A stretch of 64,000 bases of DNA from Saccharomonospora viridis DSM 43017 (GCF_000023865.1 NC_013159.1:3374001-3438000), one strand, 5' to 3'; shown: positions 1 to 9,444, numbered from the stretch's first letter. Numbers and translations are program-made. Notes: generated by a model from the sequence alone, not told the origin.

Positions 1-221
1 ACGGCGACGAGCACACTGATCGGAAAGGGCGCGTCACCGAGCTCGGGCAGCACCAGGCCGTCGAACCGCAACGGCAGGTAGAACAGCTCCAACGTCGCGA
101 GCAACACGGCGTCGAACGACAAAAGCGCGATCATCGGCCACCCTCGGCCCCGCGTCGCTCCCCTCGAGTCCACCGACCGCCTGGTCTCCCTCGATCCGAC
201 GGACGACGTGGCCACGGTCAC
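1..221 (-). CDS. Membrane protein, N-terminal part only
   Basis: Reading leftward, a GTG at 221 opens a frame that runs off the window edge. Its GTGA overlaps the mshB stop, so the two genes are very likely translationally coupled. The first 30 or so residues are rich in Ser, Arg and Gly. After an internal Met near residue 30 a hydrophobic stretch begins (MIALLSFDAVLLATLELFYL), which looks like a first membrane helix. The internal ATG could be the true start. A small membrane protein commonly follows mshB in related actinomycetes, but I cannot name the family with certainty from 73 residues. Confidence 0.55.
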   Translation of the reverse strand, partial: MTVATSSVGSRETRRSVDSRGATRGRGWPMIALLSFDAVLLATLELFYLPLRFDGLVLPELGDAPFPISVLVA

Positions 222-1048
222 AGTCCTCCGAAGAGGTCGGTGTCGGCGCCCTCCTTCGGACCGCGAGCGAGCACGAAGAACTCGGTGGTGGGCACCGGCT
301 GGGCGATGCCGTTGGACAGCGCGAAGCAGTCGGGCCCCACCGTTATCTGGGTGCGGTGCGCCCGCAGCGCCGCGAACTTGACCTCTCGGTAGGCACTGAT
401 GTCGACACGCGTGGTGATGTCCGCATCCGGGGTGGTCGGCAACTCCTCGTCGGCGGGCACCCGGAACGGCACCCGCTCGTCACGTCGCAACGCCGCCAAC
501 CCGCGGGTCGTCGCCTCCCGAGAGGACACCGTGTAGAACAGGCGGCGAACCCCCTCGGAACGCTCCACGGCCGCCGTGGCGACCCGGTGTGCCCGAATGT
601 GGTCGGGGTGCCCGTAGCCGCCGTTGGGGTCGTACGTCACGACCACCTCGGGACGTACCTCGTCGAACACGGCGAGCAACTGCTCGACCTGTTCGGACAT
701 CGCTCCCCGCACGAAAGCGCGCGGATGCTCGTTCGATTCGACACCCGCCATACCCGAGTCACGCCAACGGCCGGGCCCGCCGAGGAACCGGTGCTCCGAC
801 CAGCCCAGCGCCACCCCGGCCTCGGCCAGTTCGCCGATTCGGTAGCCGCCGAGCTGGTCACCGGCCCACGCACCGAGTTGCTCGAGCTCGGCGGGGATGA
901 TCTCCCCCTCCTCACCGAGGGTGCAGGTCACCACTGTGACGTGCGCCCCTTCGGCCGAGTAGCGGGCGATGGTCCCGCCCGTGGTGATGCTCTCGTCGTC
1001 TGGGTGTGCGTGAACGAACAGCACCCTGCGGCCGTCTACCGAGGTCAC
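218..1048 (-). CDS. mshB: N-acetyl-1-D-myo-inosityl-2-amino-2-deoxy-alpha-D-glucopyranoside deacetylase MshB
   Basis: This zinc-dependent LmbE/PIG-L family enzyme removes the acetyl group from GlcNAc-inositol, the second step of mycothiol synthesis in the cytoplasm. The N-terminal motif HAHPDDE (residues 13-19) supplies zinc-binding His and Asp and the general base. The later GYGHPDH segment, near residue 147, supplies the third zinc ligand. The length of 276 residues is slightly below the roughly 300 of the mycobacterial enzyme. The start at 1048 lies a few codons before the first beta strand. The gene is divergent from the peptide-transporter ATPase, with an AT-richer stretch at 1049-1090 as the likely promoter. 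Mca, a paralogous amidase, is the main alternative, but the context and length favour MshB. Confidence 0.85.
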   Translation of the reverse strand: MTSVDGRRVLFVHAHPDDESITTGGTIARYSAEGAHVTVVTCTLGEEGEIIPAELEQLGAWAGDQLGGYRIGELAEAGVALGWSEHRFLGGPGRWRDSGMAGVESNEHPRAFVRGAMSEQVEQLLAVFDEVRPEVVVTYDPNGGYGHPDHIRAHRVATAAVERSEGVRRLFYTVSSREATTRGLAALRRDERVPFRVPADEELPTTPDADITTRVDISAYREVKFAALRAHRTQITVGPDCFALSNGIAQPVPTTEFFVLARGPKEGADTDLFGGL

Positions 1049-1164
1049 AACTTAAGATTAGTTCCTTAGTACCGTCCCCACAGCGGCGCGTCTGCATTAT
1101 CCTCGCGCCAAGTCACAACCACACACGCCGTGACGACCCCAAACTCCCCCACGAAGGGCTTCTG

Positions 1165-2940
1165 GTGAGCGTAGAAGCAATGTCGCCGCAAGCGGCGGAT
1201 ACGTCGTCGGAATCCGTGCTGTCCATATCGGACTTGAAGATCTCCTTCTCGACCGAGGACGGCGTCGTCGAAGCGGTCAAGGGAATCGGTTTCGACGTCG
1301 CCCCCGGCGAGATTCTGGCGATCGTTGGTGAGTCCGGGTCGGGCAAGTCGGTCACCTCGATGTCGGTACCCGGCCTGTTGCCGAAGACCGCCCACATCCA
1401 GGGCGAGCGCAGATTGGGCGCGGTTGACCTGAGTCACATGACGTCCAAGGAGCTGCGCAAGCACCGCGGTAACGACGTCGCCATGATCTTCCAGGAGCCG
1501 ATGACGGCTCTGAACCCCATGTACACGATCGGTTGGCAGGTCCGGGAAGCCCTGCTGGCCCACAAGGACATCTCCAAGCAGGCCGCCAACAAACGAGCCA
1601 TCGAGCTGCTCGACATGGTCGGCATCCCCGAGCCGGAGAAACGCTTCAAGCAGTATCCGCACCAGCTCTCCGGCGGTCTGCGGCAGCGCGTGGTCATCGC
1701 CATCGCCATCGCGTGCGACCCCAAGGTCATCATCGCCGACGAACCCACCACGGCGCTCGACGTGACGGTACAGGCGGAGATCCTGGCCCTGTTGCGCAAA
1801 CTGCGCGACACCCTCAACACCGCGATCGTGCTCATCACCCACGACATGGGCGTCGTGGCCGACCTGGCCGACCGCGTGGTGGTGATGTACCAGGGCGAAA
1901 TCGTCGAGCAGGCCCCGGTGCACGAGCTGTTCAACAATCCGCAGCAAGAGTACACCAAGCGCCTGCTGGCCGCCGTTCCCGTGCTCGGCCAACGTCCCGA
2001 GGGGCGGCGGCTGTTGGACACCCCGAAGGTCGAGGTCGTCGAGAGCAAGACCGACGAGGCGATCCGCAAGGCACACGAGGAACTGAAGCCGTACATCGAC
2101 GACAGCGCCCCTGCGCTGAAGATCGAGAACCTCGTGCTGGAGTACCCCGGGAAGGGCCGGCAGGGGAAGAACCGCGCGGTCGACGACGTCTCGCTGCACA
2201 TCGAACGAGGCGAGATCCTCGGCCTGGTCGGCGAATCGGGTTCCGGTAAGTCGACGGTCGGTCGCTGCGCCATTCGGCTGTTGAAACCCACCTCGGGCAC
2301 CGTTTCCATCGCGGGCACCGACATCACCACGATGTCGCACAAGAAGCTGCGTCCGCTGCGTCGGTACTTCTCGATCGTCTTCCAGGACCCGGCATCCACT
2401 CTGGACCCGAAGATGACCATCGGTGAGTCGATCGCCGAACCGTTGGTCCTGCACAAGATCCTGTCGGGCAAGGAACTGACCGACCGGGTCACCGATCTGC
2501 TCGACAAGGTGCAGCTGTCTGGTCACTACCGCAACCGCTACCCGCACGAGTTGTCCGGTGGACAGCGGCAGCGGATCGCCATCGCCCGCGCGCTCGCACT
2601 GAACCCCAAGCTGCTCATCGCCGACGAACCCACCTCGGCGCTCGACGTGTCGGTGCAGGCGAAGATCCTCGACCTGTTCCTCGACCTGCAGCAGCATCTA
2701 CAGTTCGCGTGCCTGTTCATCAGCCATGACCTCGCCGTCGTGGACCTCCTCGCCGACCGCGTCGCCGTGATGCAGCGGGGCAAGCTCGTCGAGGTGGGTA
2801 CCCGCGAACAAGTGCTGCACGCACCGCAGCAGGAGTACACGAAGCGCCTGCTGTCCGCCGCACCGGTGGCCGACCCGGTGCTCCAGGCCGAACGCAGGCG
2901 CGCGTGGGAGGAAGGCCGCGTGGCGCCGGTCAAGGACTGA
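1165..2940 (+). CDS. Dipeptide/oligopeptide ABC transporter, fused two-domain ATPase (DppD-DppF type)
   Basis: This is the energy-coupling part of a peptide importer. Two complete ATPase domains lie in one chain of 591 residues: Walker A GESGSGKS near residues 55 and 356, ABC signatures LSGGLRQR near 168 and LSGGQRQR near 464, and an oligopeptide-transporter C-terminal extension after each domain. The first signature has Leu where Met or Gln is usual. The frame is open further upstream to 1006, but that would run into the mshB promoter region. GTG at 1165 has a purine-rich GAAGGG about 7 bases before it; ATG at 1180 is the alternative. The matching permeases and binding proteins are encoded on the opposite strand and converge on this gene. 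Confidence 0.88.
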   Translation: MSVEAMSPQAADTSSESVLSISDLKISFSTEDGVVEAVKGIGFDVAPGEILAIVGESGSGKSVTSMSVPGLLPKTAHIQGERRLGAVDLSHMTSKELRKHRGNDVAMIFQEPMTALNPMYTIGWQVREALLAHKDISKQAANKRAIELLDMVGIPEPEKRFKQYPHQLSGGLRQRVVIAIAIACDPKVIIADEPTTALDVTVQAEILALLRKLRDTLNTAIVLITHDMGVVADLADRVVVMYQGEIVEQAPVHELFNNPQQEYTKRLLAAVPVLGQRPEGRRLLDTPKVEVVESKTDEAIRKAHEELKPYIDDSAPALKIENLVLEYPGKGRQGKNRAVDDVSLHIERGEILGLVGESGSGKSTVGRCAIRLLKPTSGTVSIAGTDITTMSHKKLRPLRRYFSIVFQDPASTLDPKMTIGESIAEPLVLHKILSGKELTDRVTDLLDKVQLSGHYRNRYPHELSGGQRQRIAIARALALNPKLLIADEPTSALDVSVQAKILDLFLDLQQHLQFACLFISHDLAVVDLLADRVAVMQRGKLVEVGTREQVLHAPQQEYTKRLLSAAPVADPVLQAERRRAWEEGRVAPVKD

Positions 2941-2973
2941 CCGAAACGCCGTCCTCGACGGACTCGAAGCGGA

Positions 2974-3008
2974 AGAAAGGGGCCCCGGTCGGACCGGGGC
3001 CCCTTTCT
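2974..3008 (+). terminator. Rho-independent-type terminator hairpin
   Basis: Two perfectly complementary 16-base arms (2974-2989 and 2993-3008) are separated by three bases. The stem is GC-rich with an A-rich foot and a T-rich 3' foot (CCCTTTCT). It begins 33 bases after the ATPase stop codon. Confidence 0.85.
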
Positions 3009-3059
3009 CCTTGCGGTGCCTTGGAAAGTCGTCGCGCTAACCGCTCGCACGGGAAAACC

Positions 3060-3092
3060 GAGGGGACACCGCCCGGCGGATGGTGTCCCCTC
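3060..3092 (-). terminator. Hairpin downstream of the permease gene
   Basis: Perfect 11-base arms GAGGGGACACC (3060-3070) and GGTGTCCCCTC (3082-3092) enclose an 11-base loop. It lies 14 bases beyond the leftward permease stop at 3106. The two convergent transcripts therefore each have a hairpin of their own. Confidence 0.7.
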
Positions 3093-3105
3093 GTCGGCTC
3101 TCGCC

Positions 3106-4086
3106 TCAGGCTTCGACCTGTTTAGGCGCCTTCTTCTTCGGTGGCTTGACCGGCTTGACACTGCGTTGCCGCGGGTCGAAGGCGTCCCGCAGACCGTCAC
3201 CGATGAAGTTGATCGACAGTGAGATCAACACCAGCACGAGGAACGGACCGAAGAACAGCCACGGACGTCCGGTCATCTGCGCGTAGTTCTCCGAGATGAC
3301 CCGCCCCAGCGACGTGTCCGGCGGCTTCACACCGAGACCGATGAACGACAGCGCCGCCTCGGCCAGGACCGCCTGCGCGACCGCGAGCGTGGCGTTCACG
3401 GTGATGGTTCCGACCATGTTCGGCACCAGGTGCTTGAACACGATGCGTCCCGTGCCCGCACCCGACGCCCTGGCCGCCTCGATGAATTCCCGCTGCGACA
3501 GTGACATCGCCTCGGCCCGGGTGATACGGGCGATCGGCATCCACGCGAACACGGCGAGCACCACCGCGACGACCCACCAACTGCCGCTGAACACCTTCAC
3601 CAGGATCGCGGCCGCCGCGATCGCGGGAATGATCAGGAACAGGTCGGTGAGGCGGGAGATGACGGAGTCGACGAAGCCGCCCATGTACCCGGCGAAAGCA
3701 CCGAAGACGACGCCGATGAGCGTCGCCACCAGCGACACCGTGATCGCGATCAGCAGCGAGTACTGCGTCCCCCGCAGGATCTGCGACACCATGTCCTTAC
3801 CGACCTGGGTGGTGCCCAGCGGGTGTTCGGCACTCGGCGGCGCGAACGACGCGAACGACGAGTCCCAGTAACCGTGCGGCCAGAACAACGGCATGATCAG
3901 CGCGATCAGTGTGATCAGCACCAGCATGCCGACGCTCGTCATCGCGAGCTTGTGCCGCAGGAACTTGCGGAGGACGAGTGCCCCTTGGCTGCGCGGCTCC
4001 GGCAGCGCGTCGGCGCTCAGCCCACTTTCGTCGAGAGGCTTGCCACCGGTCTCCGCACCGGTCACAAGCGAGTTCATGTCAGCCAA
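3106..4086 (-). CDS. Peptide ABC transporter permease, OppC/DppC type
   Basis: This is an inner-membrane permease of 326 residues. It has the OppC N-terminal extension, a first helix around residues 50-70, and five further helices in the BPD_transp_1 domain. The EAA loop, which docks the ATPase, is visible as EAARASGAGTGRIVFKHLVPN. A TTG at 4086 has GAGGA six bases upstream and overlaps the preceding permease stop. An ATG at 4077, one base after that stop, is the alternative start. The C-terminus is lysine- and proline-rich (VKPVKPPKKKAPK). It forms a heterodimer with the neighbouring OppB-type permease. Confidence 0.87.
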   Translation of the reverse strand: MADMNSLVTGAETGGKPLDESGLSADALPEPRSQGALVLRKFLRHKLAMTSVGMLVLITLIALIMPLFWPHGYWDSSFASFAPPSAEHPLGTTQVGKDMVSQILRGTQYSLLIAITVSLVATLIGVVFGAFAGYMGGFVDSVISRLTDLFLIIPAIAAAAILVKVFSGSWWVVAVVLAVFAWMPIARITRAEAMSLSQREFIEAARASGAGTGRIVFKHLVPNMVGTITVNATLAVAQAVLAEAALSFIGLGVKPPDTSLGRVISENYAQMTGRPWLFFGPFLVLVLISLSINFIGDGLRDAFDPRQRSVKPVKPPKKKAPKQVEA

Positions 4087-5095
4087 CGCGAATCCTCGGG
4101 TCCAGAATGCCGTACAACAAGTCCGCGATCAGGTTCGCGACGACCACCGAGATGGAGATCACCACGATCCAGCCCATCATCACGTTCGGGTCGTTCTTGT
4201 TCACCGCCTCGACGAGCACGGCGCCCATACCGTTCCAGTTGAACACCCGCTCGGTGATGACGGCACCCGCCACGACGCCCACGAAGTTCACGGAGAACAA
4301 CGTGGTCGTCGGAATGAGCGCGTTCCGGAAGGCGTGCTTGAAGATGACGCGCCGCTCGGACAGCCCCTTGGCCCGCGCCGTACGCACGTAATCCATGTTC
4401 AACGTCTCCAGCATGGACGACCGCTGGAATCGGCTGTACGCCGCGAAGCTGATGAACATGATGGACAGCGTCGGCAGCAGGAACGCCCCGGTGTACTTGA
4501 TGATGAAGTCCCAGAAACCGTCCGCCGCGAGCGTTTCCGGACTCGTCGTCCTCAAGAACGGGTTGCCGAAGATATCGCTGAGGCCGAGATTGTTGATGAT
4601 CACGTTGAGGTCGATCGCGTAGATCTTCAGCACGATGGCGACACAGAAGATCGGCATCGAGAAGAACAGGAACGCGACCGTGGTGGCCACGTAGTCGACC
4701 ACGCTGTACTGCTTCACCGCGGCCAGCAGACCCACCGCGACGCCGAGGATGAGCGCGAGGATCTCGGCACCGAGAATCAGCCGGATCGACACCCAGAAAG
4801 CGCTCATGATCTTCGGGAGCACCGGCTCCATGGCCGAGCCCTGCGCGATCGAGATACCCCAGTCACCCGTGACGAATCCACCGAGCCAGTCGAAGTACCT
4901 GGGGATCAACGGCTTGTCTAGACCCAGCTCTCGCGCAATGGCGTCGACGGATTCCTGGCTGATGTTCGGCTGAGTGCGTAGTTCCGCGAGAGGGTCGCCC
5001 GCACCGGCCACCATCACGAAAACCAAGAAGCTTCCGATCAACAGGATCGGAATCGATATCGCCAGACGGCGAAGGATGTAGAAAACCAGGTTCAA
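4079..5095 (-). CDS. Peptide ABC transporter permease, OppB/DppB type
   Basis: This is the second pore subunit, about 339 residues. It begins with the typical LNLVFYILRRLAISIPILL first helix, followed by a periplasm-side region and a five-helix transport domain whose EAA loop reads RTARAKGLSERRVIFKHAFRNA. The longer open frame to 5152 has no good ribosome site. The TTG at 5095 has AGGAGC about seven bases upstream and starts exactly where family homology begins, so I chose it. It overlaps the downstream OppC-type gene by 8 bases, as expected for one operon, and follows the binding-protein gene at 5267. Confidence 0.87.
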   Translation of the reverse strand: MNLVFYILRRLAISIPILLIGSFLVFVMVAGAGDPLAELRTQPNISQESVDAIARELGLDKPLIPRYFDWLGGFVTGDWGISIAQGSAMEPVLPKIMSAFWVSIRLILGAEILALILGVAVGLLAAVKQYSVVDYVATTVAFLFFSMPIFCVAIVLKIYAIDLNVIINNLGLSDIFGNPFLRTTSPETLAADGFWDFIIKYTGAFLLPTLSIMFISFAAYSRFQRSSMLETLNMDYVRTARAKGLSERRVIFKHAFRNALIPTTTLFSVNFVGVVAGAVITERVFNWNGMGAVLVEAVNKNDPNVMMGWIVVISISVVVANLIADLLYGILDPRIRVG

Positions 5096-5266
5096 CGACT
5101 TGCTCCTAGTCCCGGGATCGCCCGGAATTATTTCGTCACCGTCCCGTCCCACGGTAGTGGGGGTCGGGTTTGCGTGAACAGCTACTAACGTCGGCCGTCG
5201 GGGACCGGCGGGTGACCGGCCCCCGACAGCGTCAGACGTCAGCCGGTGACGCGAGAGACCCGCCGA

Positions 5267-7027
5267 TTACTCGGCGGCCTCCCACTCCCCGACGTTCCAC
5301 AGTGCACCGTAGTACGACTGCATGTACACGCGGTCAATTCCCCGGAAAGCCCACATCGACGGCGTTTCGAACAGCGGGATCGTCGCGTAGTTCTCCGCGA
5401 TCGCCTCGTCGGCCGCGATGTAGTGCTCCAGAGCCTCCTCCTCCGAGGTCGCCGAGGTCGCCTTCGCGTAGGCCTCATCGATCTTCGGGTCGGACAGGCC
5501 CTGCCAGTTCTGCCCACCGTCGGTGATGTAGAGGGACTTCTGCGTGGCCTTGAACGGCCCGGACGACCAGCCGAACAGGGCGATGTCGTAGTCACCCTTG
5601 TCGACGCGGCCCTTGAGGAAGTTCGGGTCCGTGTCGTCCTTGACCTCGATGCCGGCGGCCTGAGCCTGCGACTGGATGATCTCGACCGTCTGGCTACGAC
5701 GCTCGTTCTCGTTGTGCGAGATGGAGACCGAGAACCGCACCCCGTCCTTCTCGTAGATGCCGTCCTCGCCCTTCTTCCAGCCGCCCTCTTCCAGGGTCTT
5801 CATGGCCGCTTCGGGCCCCTGACCCATCTTGTCGCTGTAACGGTCCTCGTAGCCTTCCTCACCGGTGAAGAAGACGATGCTGCCCAGCGGCTCGGCGTCC
5901 TCCTGGACCGGCTTGAGCAGCTTGTTGACGATCTCCTCCCGGTCGACGACCTGGAAGAACGCCTTACGAGCGGCCTCGTCCTTGAAGACCTCACGGTTCA
6001 GGTTCAGGTCGAGGTGCTCGTAGGTGAGCTGCGGAGCGGAGGCGTACGTCACACCCTGCGAGGTCAGGCTCTTGAGGGTGTCGGCCGCGGTCGCGTCCGG
6101 CTGGGTCGACGCGGCGACGTCGATCTCACCGTTCTGCAGCGCGGTCGCCATGGCCTTGGTGTCCGAGATCGCGCGGACCGTGACCTCCTTCGGGCCACCC
6201 TTGGCGCCGATCCAGTGCGGGTTCTTCTCCAAGACCACGGTCTCGGAGTTGCTGTCGAAGGACTTGATCTTGTAGGGGCCGGAGCCCGGCATCAACTCGG
6301 GCTTGAAGCCCTTCCACTCACCCGACCAGAACTTGGCGACCTTCTTGGCCTCGGACGAGCCCGGCTCGACATCCCGGATGTCGTCGATGTCGAGCTCCTG
6401 CTCCACGATGTGCGCGGGCATCATGCTCGTGCCGGAGAAGAGCTCCTTGTAGTCGATGTAGGGCTCGCTGAAGACACCCTTGAAGGTGTAGTCGTCGACG
6501 CACTCGGGTTCGACGAGCTCGTAACCCGTGGTGGACGCCGCGTTGAAGCCCTCGGTCGTACCCGAGTGGGCCAGCCATGCGAGGTAGAACTCACGGCAGT
6601 CCCACTGGTCGCCGTCCGACCACTTGACGCCCTCCTTGGCCTTCCACTCGACGGTGAAGGGATCCTCGGAGGTCAGCTCGATGGACTCCATCACGTCGCC
6701 GTTGAGCAACACCTTGTTGTTGCCGTCCAGCACGGTGGCACCCGCGAGCACGCTCGTCAGGACGTAGGTGTTGTACGAGCTGTTGGCGTCCGCGGTGACG
6801 TTGTTGTACGCGGAGTATCCCTCGTCGATGGCTACCGTGACCGGGTCCATCTCCGGCACATCGGCGAGCACGAAGGTGTCGCCTTCCTGCGCCTTGCCCT
6901 CCGCCATGCTCGCGGCGTCACCGGTCGAGCCGTTCCCGCCCGCGTCACCGCCGCCGCCGCATGCGGTCAGCACGAGCGCCGACGCGGCGAGCAGCGACCA
7001 CGCGGAGATGACCTTCGATCTCCTCAT
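5267..7027 (-). CDS. Peptide-binding lipoprotein, solute-binding family 5
   Basis: This extracytoplasmic receptor of a peptide importer has 586 residues. ATG at 7027 is preceded by AGGAGGG and starts a lipoprotein signal: basic MRRSK, a hydrophobic stretch and lipobox LTAC, followed by a Gly/Ser linker. The mature part carries SBP_bac_5 features, including PFTVEWKAKEGVKWSDG and the C-terminal IDEAYAKATS region with DEAIAENYATIPLFE. The open frame extends upstream to 7207, but that part lacks family similarity and a ribosome site. It lies upstream of the two permeases with a 171-base gap, so it may be transcribed in excess of them, as binding proteins usually are. Confidence 0.88.
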   Translation of the reverse strand: MRRSKVISAWSLLAASALVLTACGGGGDAGGNGSTGDAASMAEGKAQEGDTFVLADVPEMDPVTVAIDEGYSAYNNVTADANSSYNTYVLTSVLAGATVLDGNNKVLLNGDVMESIELTSEDPFTVEWKAKEGVKWSDGDQWDCREFYLAWLAHSGTTEGFNAASTTGYELVEPECVDDYTFKGVFSEPYIDYKELFSGTSMMPAHIVEQELDIDDIRDVEPGSSEAKKVAKFWSGEWKGFKPELMPGSGPYKIKSFDSNSETVVLEKNPHWIGAKGGPKEVTVRAISDTKAMATALQNGEIDVAASTQPDATAADTLKSLTSQGVTYASAPQLTYEHLDLNLNREVFKDEAARKAFFQVVDREEIVNKLLKPVQEDAEPLGSIVFFTGEEGYEDRYSDKMGQGPEAAMKTLEEGGWKKGEDGIYEKDGVRFSVSISHNENERRSQTVEIIQSQAQAAGIEVKDDTDPNFLKGRVDKGDYDIALFGWSSGPFKATQKSLYITDGGQNWQGLSDPKIDEAYAKATSATSEEEALEHYIAADEAIAENYATIPLFETPSMWAFRGIDRVYMQSYYGALWNVGEWEAAE

Positions 7028-7342
7028 TCCGTGTGCCCTCCTAGCACTGAGCCCCGAACCTTCCGTTTTGGGGACCCACACTCTCCGGTTAGCGCCGGAG
7101 CTTATGACACGCCCATCACACTCGATTGGCGCACTGCGGGGGAACGCTAAGAAGGATGGCCACCATCGGTCATTACTTCCTGCAGGATTGTGACCAAAGG
7201 GTGACATCTATCTAGCGAACGCAACATACATCAGTAACAAACAGTGACTGGTATTAGTACTGACTGAGCAGTCAGTTACTGCGTTTGCCGATGTCCGCGT
7301 GGTCACGGCAGAGGAACCGACCCACCCCGACGGGAGCAGCGT
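7028..7342. promoter_or_regulatory. Intergenic region with nested inverted repeats
   Basis: No gene is seen in these 315 bases. The right part is AT-richer than its surroundings and holds the dyad ACTGACTG-AG-CAGTCAGT (7259-7276). Around it lies a second, wider pair, CAGTAAC at 7232-7238 and GTTACTG at 7275-7281. It sits between two same-strand binding-protein genes, so it could be an operator or promoter for the 7027 gene or an attenuating hairpin for the 9211 gene. Confidence 0.45.
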
Positions 7343-9211
7343 CTAACGAGGCGCGCGAGTCCAGTTGACCGCCGAGGAGAACGGCCCGACCAGCGGAGGG
7401 CCGGCGGTCACCCCGGACACCCCGGACCCCACGGCGAGCGTGTCGGCCAGCTGGAACAACGGGATGGAGACCATGTGGTCCCAAAGCTCGGGTTCGACCT
7501 TGGCGAGCCCTTGCCTCAACGACGTCTCACCCGTGAGCATGGAATCGATGACGGACTGCAACTCGGGGTCACAGAATCCGGCCGTGTTGGTGGGCACGAC
7601 CCGCTTGGCTTCCGCCGCACCACCCGACTCACTCGGCTTCGTCGTCGGACCGGCGGTCTCGCGCTTCCCGTCGGTCTTCCCGGCATCGTCGTTCCCGGAG
7701 TCCGGATCCTGCGTCCTGCCGGAATCGTCGTCCTGGGTCCCGGCGTCACAGCCGAACCACGACGCCAACGTGGTGGCCGGGTCGACACTGACGGCGCGAG
7801 GAACCACCGCGATGTCGATGCCGACCTGCCCGTTGACGGGGGCGGGTTCACCGTGAGCACCACCGTCCAGGTCGACGGTCGCGGACAGGGCCGAGCCGAA
7901 CAGTTCCTGCGCCGGCGGGTGAACGACGTTCACCTCGATCCCCTCGGCGATCAACTGCTCCGCCAGCTTCGCCGCGATACGGGCATACGGTTGTTTCTGC
8001 CCCGGCGAGGCCACCACGAGCGACAACGTGCGCCCGTCCCGTACCCAGCTGCCGGCTTCCCGTTCGTAGCCCGCCTCGGCCAGCAGCTTGTACGCCTTCT
8101 TGGCGTTCCGCTCCAACGGCGGTCCGGAACCGGGGATGGTGTGCTTGTACCCCGGCTCCGACGGCGGCAGCACCTGCGCGCCGGCACGCAGGTCGGCGGA
8201 GTCTCCACCCCTCGTGCCCTCGTCGATGAGCGCGTCGCGGTCGAGCAAGGCGGCGACGGCCTGGCGAACCTCGTCCTCGACCAACGCCGGCCCGATCGGC
8301 CGCAGCACCACATCCACCACGTACGGGTGGGCCACGGTGCTCAGACCGATGTCCTCGCTGACGTCGGCGAGCAGTTTGCGGGTGTCGCCGTTGACGCTGC
8401 CGAGCGCGAACTGGGCGCTTCCACTACGCAGGGCCGACACCATGCCCGGCCCGTCCGCACGCTGAAGCACGAGGCGGTCCACCGCGGCGGGCTTCTCCCA
8501 GTACCGCTCGTTGCGTTCGAGGACGATCTCGCCTCTGGCGATGTCGATCGTCTTGATGCCGAACGGTCCCCCGTAAGCGGGGAAACTCTCGGACAGCGCA
8601 CCACGCCAACCACCGGGGGCGTCCTTCATCAGGTGCGCGGGCAGCAGGTTGGAGAACAACGTCCGCCAGCCGGGGTAGGGCTCGGAGAACGTGACCCGAA
8701 CCAGCTTGCCCCCCTCACCGGGTTCGATCGAGGAGATCAACTCGTAGCCCGCGGGATTCACCACGCCCGGCTGGGTCTTCATGGCGTTGGCGAGATAGGA
8801 GAAGTCCTCCACGGCGATGGGTGCGCCGTCGGACCACGAAGCGTCCGGCCGGATGCGATAGGTGACCGTGAAGGGGTCCTCACTGGTCACCTCGGCCGAT
8901 TCCATGAGACTGTCGTCGAGTTCGAGCTCACCTTCCTCGTTCGCTCGGAACACCGAGGGCAGCAACAGCTGGGACAGCGCGGTGGTCACCGTGGAGACGT
9001 CGGCGAGGAGGTGTGGGTTGTAGCCGCCGACGATGTCGTCCACCATCGCGACGATCCGAGAGGGTGTTTCGACAGGTGGTTCAGACGTCTCAGCCACAGG
9101 TGAGCTCACGACGGGCGGAGGCGGAGTGTTCGAACACGCGGCCAGGACACCGACGAGGGCCAGCACCAACGCGACCAGCCAAGGTGTGTTCCGACCACCG
9201 TTCGTTCGCAC
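7343..9211 (-). CDS. ABC transporter family substrate-binding lipoprotein (family 5), second copy
   Basis: This is a 622-residue exported protein with signal MRTNGGRNTPW, a hydrophobic core and lipobox LAAC at about residues 23-26, followed by a proline-rich linker. The SBP_bac_5 fold is recognisable from VDDIVGGYNPH, PFTVTYRIRPDASWSDGAPI and the later GYERE...DGRTL region. A low-complexity Asp/Gly/Thr/Lys insertion lies around residues 495-540 (GTQDDDSGRTQDPDSGND), which is unusual for the family. It is same-strand with the other peptide-binding protein and may give the importer a second specificity. Several mycobacterial and Pseudonocardiaceae monomeric ABC family-5 lipoproteins look like this. 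Confidence 0.8.
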   Translation of the reverse strand: MRTNGGRNTPWLVALVLALVGVLAACSNTPPPPVVSSPVAETSEPPVETPSRIVAMVDDIVGGYNPHLLADVSTVTTALSQLLLPSVFRANEEGELELDDSLMESAEVTSEDPFTVTYRIRPDASWSDGAPIAVEDFSYLANAMKTQPGVVNPAGYELISSIEPGEGGKLVRVTFSEPYPGWRTLFSNLLPAHLMKDAPGGWRGALSESFPAYGGPFGIKTIDIARGEIVLERNERYWEKPAAVDRLVLQRADGPGMVSALRSGSAQFALGSVNGDTRKLLADVSEDIGLSTVAHPYVVDVVLRPIGPALVEDEVRQAVAALLDRDALIDEGTRGGDSADLRAGAQVLPPSEPGYKHTIPGSGPPLERNAKKAYKLLAEAGYEREAGSWVRDGRTLSLVVASPGQKQPYARIAAKLAEQLIAEGIEVNVVHPPAQELFGSALSATVDLDGGAHGEPAPVNGQVGIDIAVVPRAVSVDPATTLASWFGCDAGTQDDDSGRTQDPDSGNDDAGKTDGKRETAGPTTKPSESGGAAEAKRVVPTNTAGFCDPELQSVIDSMLTGETSLRQGLAKVEPELWDHMVSIPLFQLADTLAVGSGVSGVTAGPPLVGPFSSAVNWTRAPR

Positions 9212-9444
9212 GTCGCAGCCCCTCCCTGCTCATCACCTGACACCGATCCACCCCGGTCCCTCGACGGTGCCACGTCCGGTGAGCCTGCCAGACCGGAGAA
9301 TCCGCTCGCTCACCCATCCGACTCGTCCGATTCCGCTGCTTGGCTGACGCACGGACCGGCCATGTGGTTCCCCAGTCTCTCAAGCACGCGCGCGGCAGCG
9401 TGCCGGGCACGTGAAACCGTGCACCGGCTCTCGGTACCGGGGGA

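Noticed and set aside
1066-2697. A 543-codon minus-strand frame opposite the fused ATPase
   Set aside because: It is a shadow of an ABC ATPase with two full sets of motifs.
5246-9103. Long plus-strand frames (634 and 542 codons) opposite the two peptide-binding genes
   Set aside because: Both are mirror frames of lipoprotein genes with clear signals and ribosome sites.
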